A DNA stretch of 64,000 nucleotides, from assembly GCF_000949635.1 (NCBI RefSeq), contig NZ_BAFN01000001.1, positions 2,903,673-2,967,672 of the forward strand, written 5' to 3'. Made by a program: the position numbers and the translations under genes. The notes under the pieces were generated by a model. That model had not been told where the DNA came from. It did no database searches and worked only from the letters and a program-made list of their open reading frames with translations. Of the stretch, positions 36,418 through 47,400 are shown one piece after another. Positions within the stretch are counted from its first letter, which is position 1, and each line of letters begins with the position of its first letter. This stretch comes from Candidatus Brocadia sinica JPN1. Its GTDB lineage: Bacteria > Planctomycetota > Brocadiia > Brocadiales > Brocadiaceae.

Positions 36418-38240
36418 TCAAATACTTGTGGTAGTGTGTAATTTCTCCAAAGTCTCCCATCGGTGATAGGCTTCTGCCAGTTCGTGTTCCAGGGATGATG
36501 CCCTGGCCCTGATATTGGCGATCTCGTCTCTTCCCTTTTGAAAGAACAGGGGGTCACTCATGGTTTGATACAGTTGCCGTTGTTCTGCTTCCAGGGCTTC
36601 AATACCTTGTGGTAGGGCTTCCAGTTCTCGCTGTTCCTTAAAGGTAAGCCTGCGGGGCCGCTCACGCTGCCTGCGTACCGGTTCTGTCTTCGCCTGAGTT
36701 TTCTCCGTGACGTCTTTCTTTTTTCTTCACTCTGTCGTTGCCAGTCGTCATACCCGCCGATATACTCGCTCACCTTCCCTTCCCCTTCAAACACAAAGAT
36801 GCTGGTTACCACATTATTAAGAAAGGTTCGATCATGGCTAACAAGGAGGAGTGTGCCCTGATAATCTAAAAGCAGTTCTTCCAAAAGCTCCAGCGTCTCT
36901 AAGTCCAGATCGTTCGTGGGTTCATCCATTACAAGGACATTGGACGGTCTTGCAAATAGCCGTGCCAGGAGGAGCCGGTTGCGTTCTCCGCCGGAAAGGG
37001 CATTCACCGGAACCCGCACCCGATCGGGGGAAAACAGAAAATCCTGCAAATAGCTGATAATATGCCGTGGTTTGCCGTTGAAGACAATGACGTCGTTCCC
37101 ATCCCCTACGTTGTCAAAAACCGATTTGTCCTCTTTCAATTGAGCGCGAAGCTGGTCGAAATACGTAATATTGAGACGGGTGCCATGACGTATGCTGCCC
37201 TGTTGGGGAGACAACGCTCCCAGCAGAAGCCGCAGCAGCGTGGTCTTGCCCGCGCCATTAGGACCGATAATCCCGATCTTATCGCCCCTCATAATCGCTG
37301 CGGAAAAACCGCTGACAACCGGTTTAGTATCATAGCTATAGGTGACGTTCTCAGCCTTTATCACGAGTGCACCGGAACGTTCAGCTTCCTGGATCTGTAT
37401 GCGCACCGTGCCCATGACCTGACGCCGTTCCCGCCGGGCCTTACGCATATCTTCCAGCGCCCGCACACGCCCTTCATTCCTGGTACGCCTGGCCTTGATG
37501 CCCTGGCGGATCCATATCTCTTCCTGTGCCAGTTTCTTGTCAAAAACAGCCTGCTGACTCTCTTCTGCCTCAAGGACGGCCTGCTTGCGCACGAGAAAGG
37601 TTTCATAATCACACGCCCAGCTCGAAAGCCTTCCCCGGTCAATCTCAAGAATGCTGGTTGCCAGTCTTTTCAGAAACGTACGGTCGTGGGTGACAAAGAG
37701 TATCGTGCCCCCATAACGCAGGAGAAATTCTTCTAACCAACTGATCGAATCGGCATCTAAATGATTGGTTGGCTCGTCGAGTAACAGGATATCGGGATCA
37801 CACACCAGCCCTCTGGCAAGTAATACCCGGCGTTTGAGTCCGGAGGAAAGTGTATTGAATTCGGCATCCGCATCTAATTCCATCTGCGAAATTATCTTTT
37901 CGACCTGATGCCGCCTTTTCCATTCCTGATCGATATCTCGTGTGGATTGACAACCATCTGATGACCCAAGCCCATCTGATACGATATCGAACACGGTGCC
38001 ATGCAATTCCCCTGGAATCTCCTGGGAAAGATAGGCGGTATGCAGCCCTTTTTGCCGGACAATCTCACCTGAATCGGGTATCAGGTCTCCATTGATCAGC
38101 TTGAGCAAAGTAGACTTGCCGGTGCCATTGCGGCCAAGGAGGCACACCCTTTCACCCCGTTCTATCTGCAAATTTGCGTGTTCGATCAGCAATGGCCTTC
38201 CAAAGCCCGTAGTTACGTTCTGCAAGCTTATCAATGCCAT
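36418..38240 (-). CDS. ABC-F ATPase (Uup-like) with frameshift before C-terminal coil
   Basis: Two ABC domains in one chain. Domain 1: LLGRNGTGKSTLLKLI, LSSGLKRRVLLARGLV, LLLDEPTNHLD. Domain 2: IGPNGAGKTTLLRLLLG, LSGGERNRLLLARLF, LVMDEPTNDLD. The uninterrupted frame stops at 36558 in nonsense residues. A one-base shift in an A6 run near 36720 restores the usual Uup C-terminus (LTFKEQRELEALPQGIEALE to LEKLHTTTSI, stop 36418). Either a mutation, a sequencing error or slippage. ABC-F proteins act on ribosomes or DNA, not in transport. Confidence 0.85.
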
Positions 38241-38620
38241 GAATATCCTCCCCCACCAATTTAAAATTCCTCAGAGTCAGGTGTAACAGCAATGTAATGT
38301 AATTGTCTCTAACCGTTTTCTAAAAATGCCATGATAATTTTACCCGGAATGTCTGAAAATACAAGATAGGGAAAATATATCCAGCCCATTTGCAATAAAT
38401 TGGATGTACATCTCCCAAAAATTTCTCTTGACCTGTTGCAGAAAATACCGTATTTTCCAATCACCAATAGGAATGCAATCCATGTTTTCAACCCCACTGA
38501 GAATCGTCCGGGTAATCGCCCGATAGCGTTGCATGCGTTGAAATATTGGCATTTTCTGAGGTGTACAGAGTGTGTAAGTTACGAACCGTTTCATAAATAA
38601 GGATATTTTGTCATAGCATC
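38241..38620. other. Intergenic stretch without a clear gene
   Basis: A minus-strand open frame of 84 codons (38340-38594) exists but lacks a good ribosome binding site and recognisable motif. It should contain divergent promoters for the ABC-F gene and the next plus-strand gene. Confidence 0.35.
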
Positions 38621-39124
38621 ATGAAAGACCTTACCCCCGACAGCACCGGTATTCAGACGCTTTTGCAGGAATTGTATCATGAGAATGCCGGGAAGGTGAG
38701 GGAGACCCTTGAAGAGATTGGCAGGATTGGAAAGGGGAATGGGGAAGTCATGAAGGCGCTTCAGGAATTTTTGAGAAGAGAACAGCGCATGCCTCTTCGT
38801 ATTTTGGCTACCCAAACCATTTCAAAAATAAAGGAGTTTTCTCCGCCTTCTGCAGAGAAATTTAAAAAGCCCGGCTTCTTTCAATGCCCCGGTGCTGAGA
38901 AGATAAAAAGGGTAGAGATTATCGATGTAACATGTCCGCATTGTCATAAGAAGGGTACGGCATCGGTGGCTGGCTTCGAGCATGAGTTTGCCTGTGAGAG
39001 TTGCGGGGAAACGGTGCAGAGAGAAGTGCCGGAAAGCTGTATTGAAAAATGTCCCGTGGGAAGTGAATGTGTTGGTGAAGAGCGTTATCAAAAATATTTA
39101 AAAGGCAGAAAACATCTTAAATAA
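38621..39124 (+). CDS. Zinc-ribbon protein of unknown function
   Basis: 167 residues. Residues 1-70 are helical, HEAT-like in feel (LLQELYHENAGKVRETLEEI, EVMKALQEFLRREQ). Residues ~106-135 carry VTCPHCHKKGTASV and FACESCGETVQ, a Cys4 zinc ribbon, and further Cys follow (CIEKCPVGSEC), enough for a second metal site. No partner or family recognised. Probably co-transcribed with the pentapeptide protein 20 bp downstream. Confidence 0.6.
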   Translation: MKDLTPDSTGIQTLLQELYHENAGKVRETLEEIGRIGKGNGEVMKALQEFLRREQRMPLRILATQTISKIKEFSPPSAEKFKKPGFFQCPGAEKIKRVEIIDVTCPHCHKKGTASVAGFEHEFACESCGETVQREVPESCIEKCPVGSECVGEERYQKYLKGRKHLK

Positions 39125-39144
39125 AAATGTGATCGTGTGTCATA

Positions 39145-39789
39145 ATGGAAGCGAGCCTAAATCAGGATAGAACGATATTTATTCAGGAAACCATTTCAGG
39201 GACAAACCTGATGCAGGGGGATTTCTCGAACAGACGTCTGATTGGTAGTACGGTTCAATCCTTTAAGATGCAGGATGGGCGTTGCCGCTATCTCCGGGCG
39301 CAGGGTACCCGCTTTCAGAATTTTTCCATTGACCATGTCTTGTGTGATCAGGGGAATTATCAGGACTGCGCATGGTCAGGTTTAGAAGTCAGGAATTCTT
39401 TTCTTACCGGGAGCCATTTCTCCGGATGCACATTTGAGGCAACGATGGGAGAACTCAGTTCATTTGGTTTATCCTTTTTTTCCGATTGCAAACTCCAGGG
39501 TTCCCGGCTTAGCGAGGTCTCCTTTAGCGGCACCTGGTGGAAAAACTGCTGGTTTGAACAGGAAGATTATTTTTTTGTCCGCTTTCCCTCTTCGGTCTTT
39601 CTTGAAACAAGGTTCGTGGGATGCCGTTTGCAAAAGGTCATTTTTCGGGAGGCAACCTTTATTCGTTGCTCTTTTGAGAAATGCACGCTCAACGAATCGG
39701 TATTCCATAAGGCCAGATTTATCGATACGCAGTGGATTGATACCGATATGCAACAGGCTGCAAACCTGAAAGAGATTCGATATGATTAG
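39145..39789 (+). CDS. Pentapeptide-repeat protein
   Basis: 214 residues in an A(D/N)LxX-like quadrilateral helix pattern: NLMQGDFSNRRLIGS, GTRFQNFSIDHVLC, FSGCTFEATMGELS, SRLSEVSFSGTWWKN, VIFREATFIRCSFEKCTLNE. Repeats are irregular and rich in Cys, Phe and Ser. Members of this fold can mimic DNA (Qnr/MfpA) or act as scaffolds; no specific role is indicated. Confidence 0.7.
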   Translation: MEASLNQDRTIFIQETISGTNLMQGDFSNRRLIGSTVQSFKMQDGRCRYLRAQGTRFQNFSIDHVLCDQGNYQDCAWSGLEVRNSFLTGSHFSGCTFEATMGELSSFGLSFFSDCKLQGSRLSEVSFSGTWWKNCWFEQEDYFFVRFPSSVFLETRFVGCRLQKVIFREATFIRCSFEKCTLNESVFHKARFIDTQWIDTDMQQAANLKEIRYD

Positions 39790-39845
39790 CCCGAACATTT
39801 CACCAAATTCATGTCACACACGCATCGTACGCTGGTTATCGTATC

Positions 39846-40415
39846 ATGATGAATGATCTGATATTGAGACGCTTTACGGTAGGAAGCTATCCAATTAACG
39901 GTTATTTGGTGGCCGATCCCGGCACCCGGATCGGGGTATTTATCGATCCGGGGGGTTTTAGTGCTGAGATTGAGGACTTTGTAAAAGAACGGCAAATCGT
40001 GCTGCGGTATCTCTTTATTACACATGGCCATTGGGACCATACCGAAGGTCTGGCTAAATTCAACAACCGCTATCAGGTACAGAGCTATGCCGGAGAGGGA
40101 GAAGTCAATGCCGTTAACCATTTGTTACGGGGTGGTGAGACCATCGAGGTCGGATATTTACGATTTCATGCCTTGTCTATACCGGGACATACGCCGTATG
40201 GCATCTCGTACTACGTGCCAGGTTGTGTTTTTACCGGTGATGCACTTTTTTGCGGGACGGTTGGCGGGACAGGTTCGCTAAAAGACGCCCGGCGTCAAAT
40301 CGAGCATATCAGCAAGCGTATCTTTTCCTTGCCGGACGAGACCCTGATCTTTCCAGCCCACGGACCCATGACCACCGTAGGTGTTGAAAAATATACCAAT
40401 CCCTTTTTCAGATAA
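39846..40415 (+). CDS. Metallo-beta-lactamase fold hydrolase (glyoxalase II-like)
   Basis: 189 residues. THGHWDHTEG is the HxHxDH metal motif, SIPGHTPYG supplies the next His, FTGDALF the bridging Asp, and FPAHGPMTT the final His. The short length without the C-terminal substrate domain fits the YcbL-like hydroxyacylglutathione hydrolase subgroup. Start at ATG 39846 or the next ATG. Confidence 0.85.
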   Translation: MMNDLILRRFTVGSYPINGYLVADPGTRIGVFIDPGGFSAEIEDFVKERQIVLRYLFITHGHWDHTEGLAKFNNRYQVQSYAGEGEVNAVNHLLRGGETIEVGYLRFHALSIPGHTPYGISYYVPGCVFTGDALFCGTVGGTGSLKDARRQIEHISKRIFSLPDETLIFPAHGPMTTVGVEKYTNPFFR

Positions 40416-40463
40416 GTGCGGGCTGCATATTCATACAAAAAAAAGGATAAATATTCGATGTAA

Positions 40464-40790
40464 TTACTGAAGGGTTTCGGTCTCCTTTGTTACCCAATCC
40501 AGGTAACCCTTCGAACCTTGGGTGATTGGTACGGCAATAATCTCCGGTACCTGGTAACTGTGTAGTTGTTTGATGCGTTTTTCCACCGTATCAAACAGGT
40601 CTTCTCTCGTTTTACATATCATTAACACTTCGCGTTCAACCTGTAATTTACCTTCCCATTTGAAAATAGATTCGACAGGCTGGACAATGTTACAACAAGC
40701 GACTCGGCCCTCTTCTACCAAAGTTTGACCTATTTTTCTTGCTTCATCAGTTGAACTTGCTGTCACAAAAATTACAATTGCTTTTGCCAT
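40464..40790 (-). CDS. cutA: CutA divalent-cation tolerance protein
   Basis: 108 residues from ATG 40790. Compact trimeric CutA fold: IVIFVTASSTDEARKIGQTL, EGRVACCNIVQPVESIFKW, LMICKTREDLFDTVEKRIK, HSYQVPEIIAVPI and the Trp near the C-terminus (YLDWV). CutA proteins are linked to copper/divalent-metal tolerance, mechanism unsettled. Its start touches the stop of the upstream gene (40792). Confidence 0.92.
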   Translation of the reverse strand: MAKAIVIFVTASSTDEARKIGQTLVEEGRVACCNIVQPVESIFKWEGKLQVEREVLMICKTREDLFDTVEKRIKQLHSYQVPEIIAVPITQGSKGYLDWVTKETETLQ

Positions 40791-40791
40791 G

Positions 40792-41205
40792 TTATCTGCC
40801 CATACGTTCTTTATCAAGGGTGTTCCTGTCGCACATGCCGCCACACCTTTTTAAAAGAGATTCTATTTCCCTGCTACCTTCTTCGTCCCGTGTTACATAT
40901 ACAAGGGTGCAGCGACATCCTTGAGTACTTTTGCAGTCTGAATGGGGGGGTTTTATACGGTGGAGCATTTTGTGATCAGGGAGGATATGCATCCCATCTA
41001 AAGACATACACACATCACAGGTATTGCCATCTTTTGCCGCTGAATAAAAAACGTAGGCAATTTCTTTCAGGCGTGTAGCAGCTACATCTGTTTTTTTATC
41101 CGGAGGATGTTGGGTCGTGTTCCCTGGCGCCTTGCTTTTTAAACTATTTTTAAAGAGATAATAAATGACATAGGCAGCTATCAAAAATACAAGAAAGCGT
41201 GTCAT
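40792..41205 (-). CDS. Single-span protein with Cys-rich CxxC...CRC motif
   Basis: 137 residues. One N-terminal membrane helix (FLVFLIAAYVIYYLF), then a soluble domain with CDVCMSLDGM, RIKPPHSDC and GCRCTLVYV. The order CxxC-xxxDG...PPHxxC...CRCTL is that of the C-terminal zinc-like motif of phage head morphogenesis (SPP1 gp7/Mu F) proteins, here without a phage context. Function unknown. Confidence 0.5.
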   Translation of the reverse strand: MTRFLVFLIAAYVIYYLFKNSLKSKAPGNTTQHPPDKKTDVAATRLKEIAYVFYSAAKDGNTCDVCMSLDGMHILPDHKMLHRIKPPHSDCKSTQGCRCTLVYVTRDEEGSREIESLLKRCGGMCDRNTLDKERMGR

Positions 41206-41208
41206 TAA

Positions 41209-41439
41209 TTATACGGTACCTTTAGGTTTTCTCAGCATAAACAAAAATAATCCGCCCAGGACCAAAACCGTTTGCGTTAATATGATGCTCTTGATCCATA
41301 TCGCGAAACATTTCCACAATAATTCAGCCCCGCGTACCTGTTCAATTGTAGTGGAAACACGCTTAAAGGCGTAGATAGCAATCAATGAGATAAGCGCTGC
41401 CATTGCTAGTATTATGATCGTCTTTAGTTTTTGCTTCAT
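41209..41439 (-). CDS. Small two-helix membrane protein
   Basis: 76 residues: helix 1 near the N-terminus (IIILAMAALISLIAIYAF) and helix 2 near the C-terminus (LTQTVLVLGGLFLFML) with a Lys/Pro end. Not recognised. It lies 3 bp upstream of the previous gene on the same strand and 20 bp downstream of the TPR gene. Confidence 0.5.
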   Translation of the reverse strand: MKQKLKTIIILAMAALISLIAIYAFKRVSTTIEQVRGAELLWKCFAIWIKSIILTQTVLVLGGLFLFMLRKPKGTV

Positions 41440-41458
41440 AGTTGTTGTCTTTCAAATA

Positions 41459-42748
41459 TCATGGGTCATGTTTATCAAATGTAACAATCACCTTCTCAGA
41501 TTCTTCTTGTGTATTCGCGGTTTTTCCGTTATTTTTCCCCGGTTCACTTGAATGTATATCCAGCGCCTTTTTATATTCTGCAACCGCTTCGTCTATCATC
41601 CCCTTTTCCTCATAAGCGTATGCTAAATTATAACGGGCGTTTGCATTCTCGGGATTGGCATTTATCGTCTTCTTATATTCGACCATAGCATCTTCTACCA
41701 TGTTTTTTCCCGCATAAGCCATTCCCAGATTAAAGTGGGCTTTTGCCGAAGCAGGATTTAATTCCAATAATTTTTTCCATGAAGAAATTGCTTCGTCATA
41801 TAAACCTTCCTGAAGATAAACTGCCCCCAGCTTATCATATACTTCTAAGAAATTTGGATTAGATACAATTGCCTTATTATAAACGGCAGCAGCCTTGTCC
41901 AATAACCCTTTCTCCGTATAAGCCTCACCAAGTTTATACAGGGCTCGGGTGTTATTGGGATTGGTCTTTAGTATGGTTTCATATTCCAGAATTGCCTCAT
42001 CACAAAGTCCTTTTCCAAGGTATGCCTCGCCAAGACTCAATCGTATGAGAACGTTCGAGGCATCTCTGGTAAGAATTTCTTTATACAAACGAATGGCATC
42101 GTCCAGCATCCCCTTCATAGCATAAGTATGACCCAGATAGCAAGATGCCATCAAATCAGTGGGGTCTTCATCCAAGACCTTTTTAAATGACATGATAGCT
42201 TCGTCAAAAAATCCTCTTGAATACTGATTGTATCCGGTGATGCTTCCGGGGGCTATTTCCTTGTTTGCTGTTTGATATGCCCTGGTTTTTTCATATACCT
42301 TTTTTTCTTCTTTGGCTAAGTCTAAATTCTTCTTTGCTTCTGAATCCTGAGGGTTTATTTTCAGCGCCAGATTATGTTCTGCAATTGCCTCATTAAACAA
42401 GTTTTTGTTTCTGTATGCGAACCCCAGGTTATCATGCGCCTTTGAATAATCCGGATTAATCTTAATTGCCAGTTTAAATTCGGCTATTGCATCATCAAAC
42501 ATCTTTTGCTTGCAATAAGCAACGCCAAGGTTGTTATGCGCTTCTGCAAAATCAGGTTTCATTAAGAGCGCCCTCTTAAATTGCACAATCGCCTCATCGG
42601 TCATATCTTTGTTTACGTATTTTGCGCCGAGATTATTATACTGCATTGCTAATTGATATTGATCGGCCTCGCTATTATATCTTTTATTTGAAGAGGCACA
42701 GCCAAACATACTTAGAATGAGACAAATACCTATCAGCGTTTTTTTCAT
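41459..42748 (-). CDS. TPR lipoprotein
   Basis: 429 residues. A lipobox (SMFGC at 15-19) after a hydrophobic stretch marks a lipid-anchored exported protein. About eleven tetratricopeptide repeats follow, each with the A/L/G-Y-F pattern (AEAHNNLGVAYCKQKMFDDA, ARYNLAYAYEEKGMIDEAVA). The acidic/polar tail is short. TPR lipoproteins scaffold envelope complexes; partner unknown. Confidence 0.8.
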   Translation of the reverse strand: MKKTLIGICLILSMFGCASSNKRYNSEADQYQLAMQYNNLGAKYVNKDMTDEAIVQFKRALLMKPDFAEAHNNLGVAYCKQKMFDDAIAEFKLAIKINPDYSKAHDNLGFAYRNKNLFNEAIAEHNLALKINPQDSEAKKNLDLAKEEKKVYEKTRAYQTANKEIAPGSITGYNQYSRGFFDEAIMSFKKVLDEDPTDLMASCYLGHTYAMKGMLDDAIRLYKEILTRDASNVLIRLSLGEAYLGKGLCDEAILEYETILKTNPNNTRALYKLGEAYTEKGLLDKAAAVYNKAIVSNPNFLEVYDKLGAVYLQEGLYDEAISSWKKLLELNPASAKAHFNLGMAYAGKNMVEDAMVEYKKTINANPENANARYNLAYAYEEKGMIDEAVAEYKKALDIHSSEPGKNNGKTANTQEESEKVIVTFDKHDP

Positions 42749-42918
42749 TATAGTACCTCTTTAACGATGAGACGTTATAAATCTATCGATATATTCTTAA
42801 GTCCTTGTATAAATGTATATTGAATCAATATCAAAGTCAATAATAAAAAACCTTAGCCCAGGGAAATTCCAGGTTTCTCAGAGCATTATAGTAAAAATCG
42901 GAGCATGTTTTGTTAAAA

Positions 42919-43410
42919 TTATACAATGATATTGAAGAGCAGGCTATCGCGAGGCAAAAACTTGCAACCTGCTTCATATATTCCCATTAATTCTTTTGCA
43001 CGAATTACTTCCACAAAAATCTTGTTCCCAATATGATCATAATCAGGTGAAAACGTCAGAATACCTGTCTCTTCTTTTTTCTCAGGAAAAATGACCAGAA
43101 TATTACCTACGGCTATTTTTTTCTTTGTTTTTAACCGCAATCCACCCTGAGAAATGTCAACAACCATCCCTAAAAAGGCTGGTTTTCTCAATTCATGTAT
43201 CTTTTTAACCTTACAGGGAAAGATATCGTATGATCGTTCTTTCCTCAGCAGGCCTGGTAATTTTTCTTCTGTCTTGTTTGTTTCTTTTTGCGGTTTTGTG
43301 GCAACTTCCTCCCGTTTTGTAATCAAGTGGTCAATACATGTCCTGGCCTCATGAAGTTCGGGCAGAGATAAATCTTCTAATATTTTCATTATCTTTTTTT
43401 TAGAAGACAT
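42919..43410 (-). CDS. PilZ-like domain protein
   Basis: 163 residues. After a Lys-rich linker, the C-terminal ~100 residues have the PilZ pattern: GMVVDISQGGLRLKTKKKI (the D/NxSxxG motif), VGNILVIFPE, VEVIRAKELMGIYEAGCKFL. The basic RxxxR motif could be in LLRKERSYDIFPCKVKK. PilZ domains bind c-di-GMP; this makes it a possible second c-di-GMP element in the window besides the riboswitch at 8858. Confidence 0.65.
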   Translation of the reverse strand: MSSKKKIMKILEDLSLPELHEARTCIDHLITKREEVATKPQKETNKTEEKLPGLLRKERSYDIFPCKVKKIHELRKPAFLGMVVDISQGGLRLKTKKKIAVGNILVIFPEKKEETGILTFSPDYDHIGNKIFVEVIRAKELMGIYEAGCKFLPRDSLLFNIIV

Positions 43411-43507
43411 GTCCGCTAATTTCTTGTTTCCTTTGGGTAATTTTATTCACACTTCTGCTTCGATTTTATACATTATTATACATCAAATTGAAAAAAACAA
43501 CTCTTTT

Positions 43508-44248
43508 TTATTGTTTATAACCCATCAACTCCGACACCTCTTGCTGTAATTTGTTTATTACATAAATCGTGTATTCCCGATCTGTCCTTGAGCTGTCAAA
43601 AGAAAGAGGTTTGCCGAAGGATATTCTCACAGATCTCTTTTCCGGGTGGGATAACCACCCGCGTTTTGGCATGAATTGATTACTGCCGCAAATGGCCATT
43701 GGCACGACCCTTCTTCCTGATTTCAAAACAATCAGTGAAATACCCCTTTTGAAGATACCCAGTTTACCATCTTCACTTCTTGTTCCTTCGGGAAATACCA
43801 CAAGCGACTTTTTTTCCGTTAGTTTATTAACAGCCGTTAAAAGGGTAGCATATGCCTTTCTGTCTTCCGTCCTTTGGATGGGGATATGTCCCGATGCAGT
43901 CATATATGCCCCCAGAACAGGGACATAGAAGACCGTATCCTTTGAGATAAAGCTAAAGTTTACGGGGATAAAGGCGAGAGAGAGTTTAATGTCCATCATG
44001 CTCTGGTGGTTTGAGATGAAAATAACCGGCTCATTTCTGGGTATATTCTCTAAACCTTGAATTTCTACCTTCATACCAAGAAGTTTAAATGCAATTCGGC
44101 TAAAAAACCTCTCTATCGCATTGAACACATTTTCTTTCTCTTTCGTGTCCATACTTAAAATTACAGCGGTTAACGTAGAAAGCATCCAGAGTGAGACAAA
44201 TAATACCCATGAATAAATGGTAAACATCATTTGATACAATTTGCGCAT
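43508..44248 (-). CDS. plsC: 1-acyl-sn-glycerol-3-phosphate acyltransferase
   Basis: 246 residues. N-terminal membrane helix (IYSWVLFVSLWMLSTLTAVI), acyltransferase block I NHQSMMDI (HX4D), block III FPEGTRSEDGKLGIFKRG, and VPMAICGS. PlsC acylates lysophosphatidate to phosphatidate at the inner membrane face. Confidence 0.9.
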   Translation of the reverse strand: MRKLYQMMFTIYSWVLFVSLWMLSTLTAVILSMDTKEKENVFNAIERFFSRIAFKLLGMKVEIQGLENIPRNEPVIFISNHQSMMDIKLSLAFIPVNFSFISKDTVFYVPVLGAYMTASGHIPIQRTEDRKAYATLLTAVNKLTEKKSLVVFPEGTRSEDGKLGIFKRGISLIVLKSGRRVVPMAICGSNQFMPKRGWLSHPEKRSVRISFGKPLSFDSSRTDREYTIYVINKLQQEVSELMGYKQ

Positions 44249-44457
44249 AATGCCAGGTTTTGTCCCTCACCGCTTTTAAAAACTCACGAATCTTAAACAG
44301 GTATTTTTCGATTAACCATTACAAATCATTTTAGCTTTAAATTTGCGTTTTTCAATAAATAAGATTTTGTTTGACAAATGGGCACCCAAGACATAACCTT
44401 AATTTTGTCATGAAAGGGGATTACATTATAGCGATATCTTTACGTGGAATCAAATTC

Positions 44458-47400
44458 ATGAAGGGACTCTTTCGAAAATCAATTCGAACCGTGAAGGATT
44501 TAGTTGATTTTCTTATCCTTCTCAATTTCAGAGATACAAAGTCGCAAAACAGCCGGGACATGATAAAGTTGTCCTTACGGGCGGTTTGTAAGAGCGCCAT
44601 AGTAAACCGGGTATATGGAGGAATGGCGCTCTTGTTATCCGTAACGCTGCTTCTCTTACTAGTGGGTGCGGCAAGTATTTATGGCCTTGCACGTTTTCCG
44701 TTCGGCCTTGGTATCTTTTCTGTCGGCAGTCTTATTGTACTATGTATTGTCTTTTTCAAGGTATTGCTGGTTCCTTTGTTGTCTTCATTGAACAGGGAGA
44801 AAGTTGCACTATTAATTGAGCAAAAATATCCTTCCTTAAATAACTCCCTTATCAGTTCAATACAACTGACTGCTGCCATACCAGGCAAAAAAACCGTGGG
44901 GTATTCAGAGCAATTGATTTCGATGCTGGTAGATGATACGGCCAATCGACTACGACAGTTAGACATTCATCAGGTAGTGAGTAAAAGATTCCTGCGATTA
45001 AGCTCTGCAATCCTGATCGCTTCCGTGCTCATCTTCGGTATTGTTTGCGGAACCAAACCTGCATACTTTCACAAAAATATACCAGCCCTTTTTAGCTACT
45101 TAATGACTGGAAAAGCTGTTGGTGGAAAGGAACTGGTTGCTTCCTCCGGTCCTGTCATCGGAGATATTACGATAAGTTATCGGTATCCTTTATACGCAGG
45201 ATTACAGCCAAAGACCCTGTACAATACCAGCGGTGATATCAGGGCATTAAAGGGTAGTGAAATACAGATAAGTGCAATCAGCGATAGAACCCTGATATCC
45301 GCAGAGATCGTTTTTAACAATTCAATGAAAATACCGTTTGTTGTAGAAAACGGTAACACGATAAAGGGCGTTTTTTCGTTGCTCGAAAGTGGGACGTATA
45401 TTTTTGAAACCGCAGACTCAGAGGGCAGGATTTTTCAGGATGCGACATCCCATACAATTCAGCTGGAGGCTGACCAATTTCCCGAAATCTTTATCAATGC
45501 GCCGGCAAAAGATACTACGGTGAATGAAAAGGATTCAGTCGGCCTTAGATACACAGCGAAAGACGATTTTGGTATCGGTGAAATTTTCCTTGTGTTTGAA
45601 CAAGAGGACGAAAGAAAGACCAGAATACTGAACACCTTCAGCAAAAAACAGCTTCAGTACACCGGGGAGTACTTATGGTCATTGAGCGAATTGGGTTTAC
45701 GGCCCGATGATAAAATTGCATATCACATAGAAGTAAAAGACAATGATACGATATCCGGTCCCAAGATCAGTAGCTCAAAAACGTATTATCTGGAGATATA
45801 CAGTTCTAAAAAAAAGCACCGGGAATTGGTTCAATTGCAAGAAGCGCTCTTGCAGGAAACGATCCATATGTTGTCTGACGACCTCACAAAGAGGATTGAC
45901 GATGAAAAGTGTGCATCGAAAGACTATTTGGTGATGACACAGGATGGTATCCAGGAGCGTGTGGAAAGAATTATCAATCTTTTTACTGATATTTTGGTGG
46001 GCATGCAAGATGATACCATGGCAAATTATAGCGTGTATTATTCCCTCGAAAATCTGAAAAACAAATTCCGCGATGTAACGGATAAAAAACGGATGGCCAT
46101 TCGGCAGTCTGTGCTGACCATACCGGCGGATACGATTTCCATTCCCTTGTTGAACGAATTACAAAAAGTCCAGGATGAAGAGGTGGTTGAGGTGGAAAAT
46201 GTTATCCTCTTCCTGAACGACTTAATAAAGAAACAAAAGCTCGAAGAAGTTCTGGATACGGGAAAAAACCTGATTCAATCCCAAAACAATATTGAAAAAC
46301 TGCTTGATAAATTACGGGAAGGAGAAGATGCTAAACTCAATGAAAAGGTGCTCTCTGAACTCAAGCACATCGAGGAAACTATCCGGCAGATGATGGAAAA
46401 ACTTATGCAGATGGCACAAGGGGAACATATGGATGAATTTTTAAATGCAGATGCCCTGAAAAAGCTCGAGCAGGATGATATTATGAAGGAACTGGATGCC
46501 ATGAAAGAGGCATTCAGCAAAGGGGATTTGAATGCAGCCCTGCAGGCCGCCCAGAAACTGCTTGCTGCCCTCCAGGAAATGATGAATCAGATGCAATCCT
46601 CTGGGCAAAATCTTGCAGATTCATCCTATTCAGACATGTTTGAGGATACGAACCAATTACTGGACAAAATATCAGAACTGGAAAATAAAGAGAGAGAATT
46701 GACGGAAAATACTGACAAACTGAAGAGAGATATTCAAAAGCGCACCTCAGAATCAACAAAAGAAACCCTCAAATCATTTTTTGAAAAGCAGGGGGAACGA
46801 TTAGCGGCAATCAAAAAAGATATCACTGACACGAAAGAAATCCTGGCGAAAAACGAATTGTTACAGGAATATTTGCAGATAAATCGTGAATTAAAACGTA
46901 TGTCGGAAGAAAGAGAGACGATGGCAAGCCGGTTTAGCGAATTTTTTGGCGATGAGGAAGGCATGATTCCGCCTCAGGAAGAATTTGATAAGGTGGCGGA
47001 AACAGCAAGGAAAAATGCCGCATTGAACAGGGAAATCAACAAAGACCCCCTCCAAAGGGATTTTCTGAATATGTTCCGGGAGCTGCCGCAGGCGGAAGAA
47101 ACGCTATCCCATCTGGAAGAGATGCTGAACGGGTGGGATGTAAAAGAGTCATTGAACCTGGCGAAAGAATTGTCAAATAACTTAAACCAGTGGAATGGCC
47201 GTATGCAACACACCCTGGAGCAAAAAAGGCTCGCCAAAAAAGAGGAGGTATCCAGGAAAGACCGCGAAGTGCCGGAAAAGGTCGGGGACGCCGCCCGTCA
47301 AAACCAGCAGATTATTAAGGACCTCGAGTCTATGATGCAGGCCCTTGAAGAACAGCAGCTTGCCAGTCTGACACAGGAAGATCAGGATGCTTTACAACAA

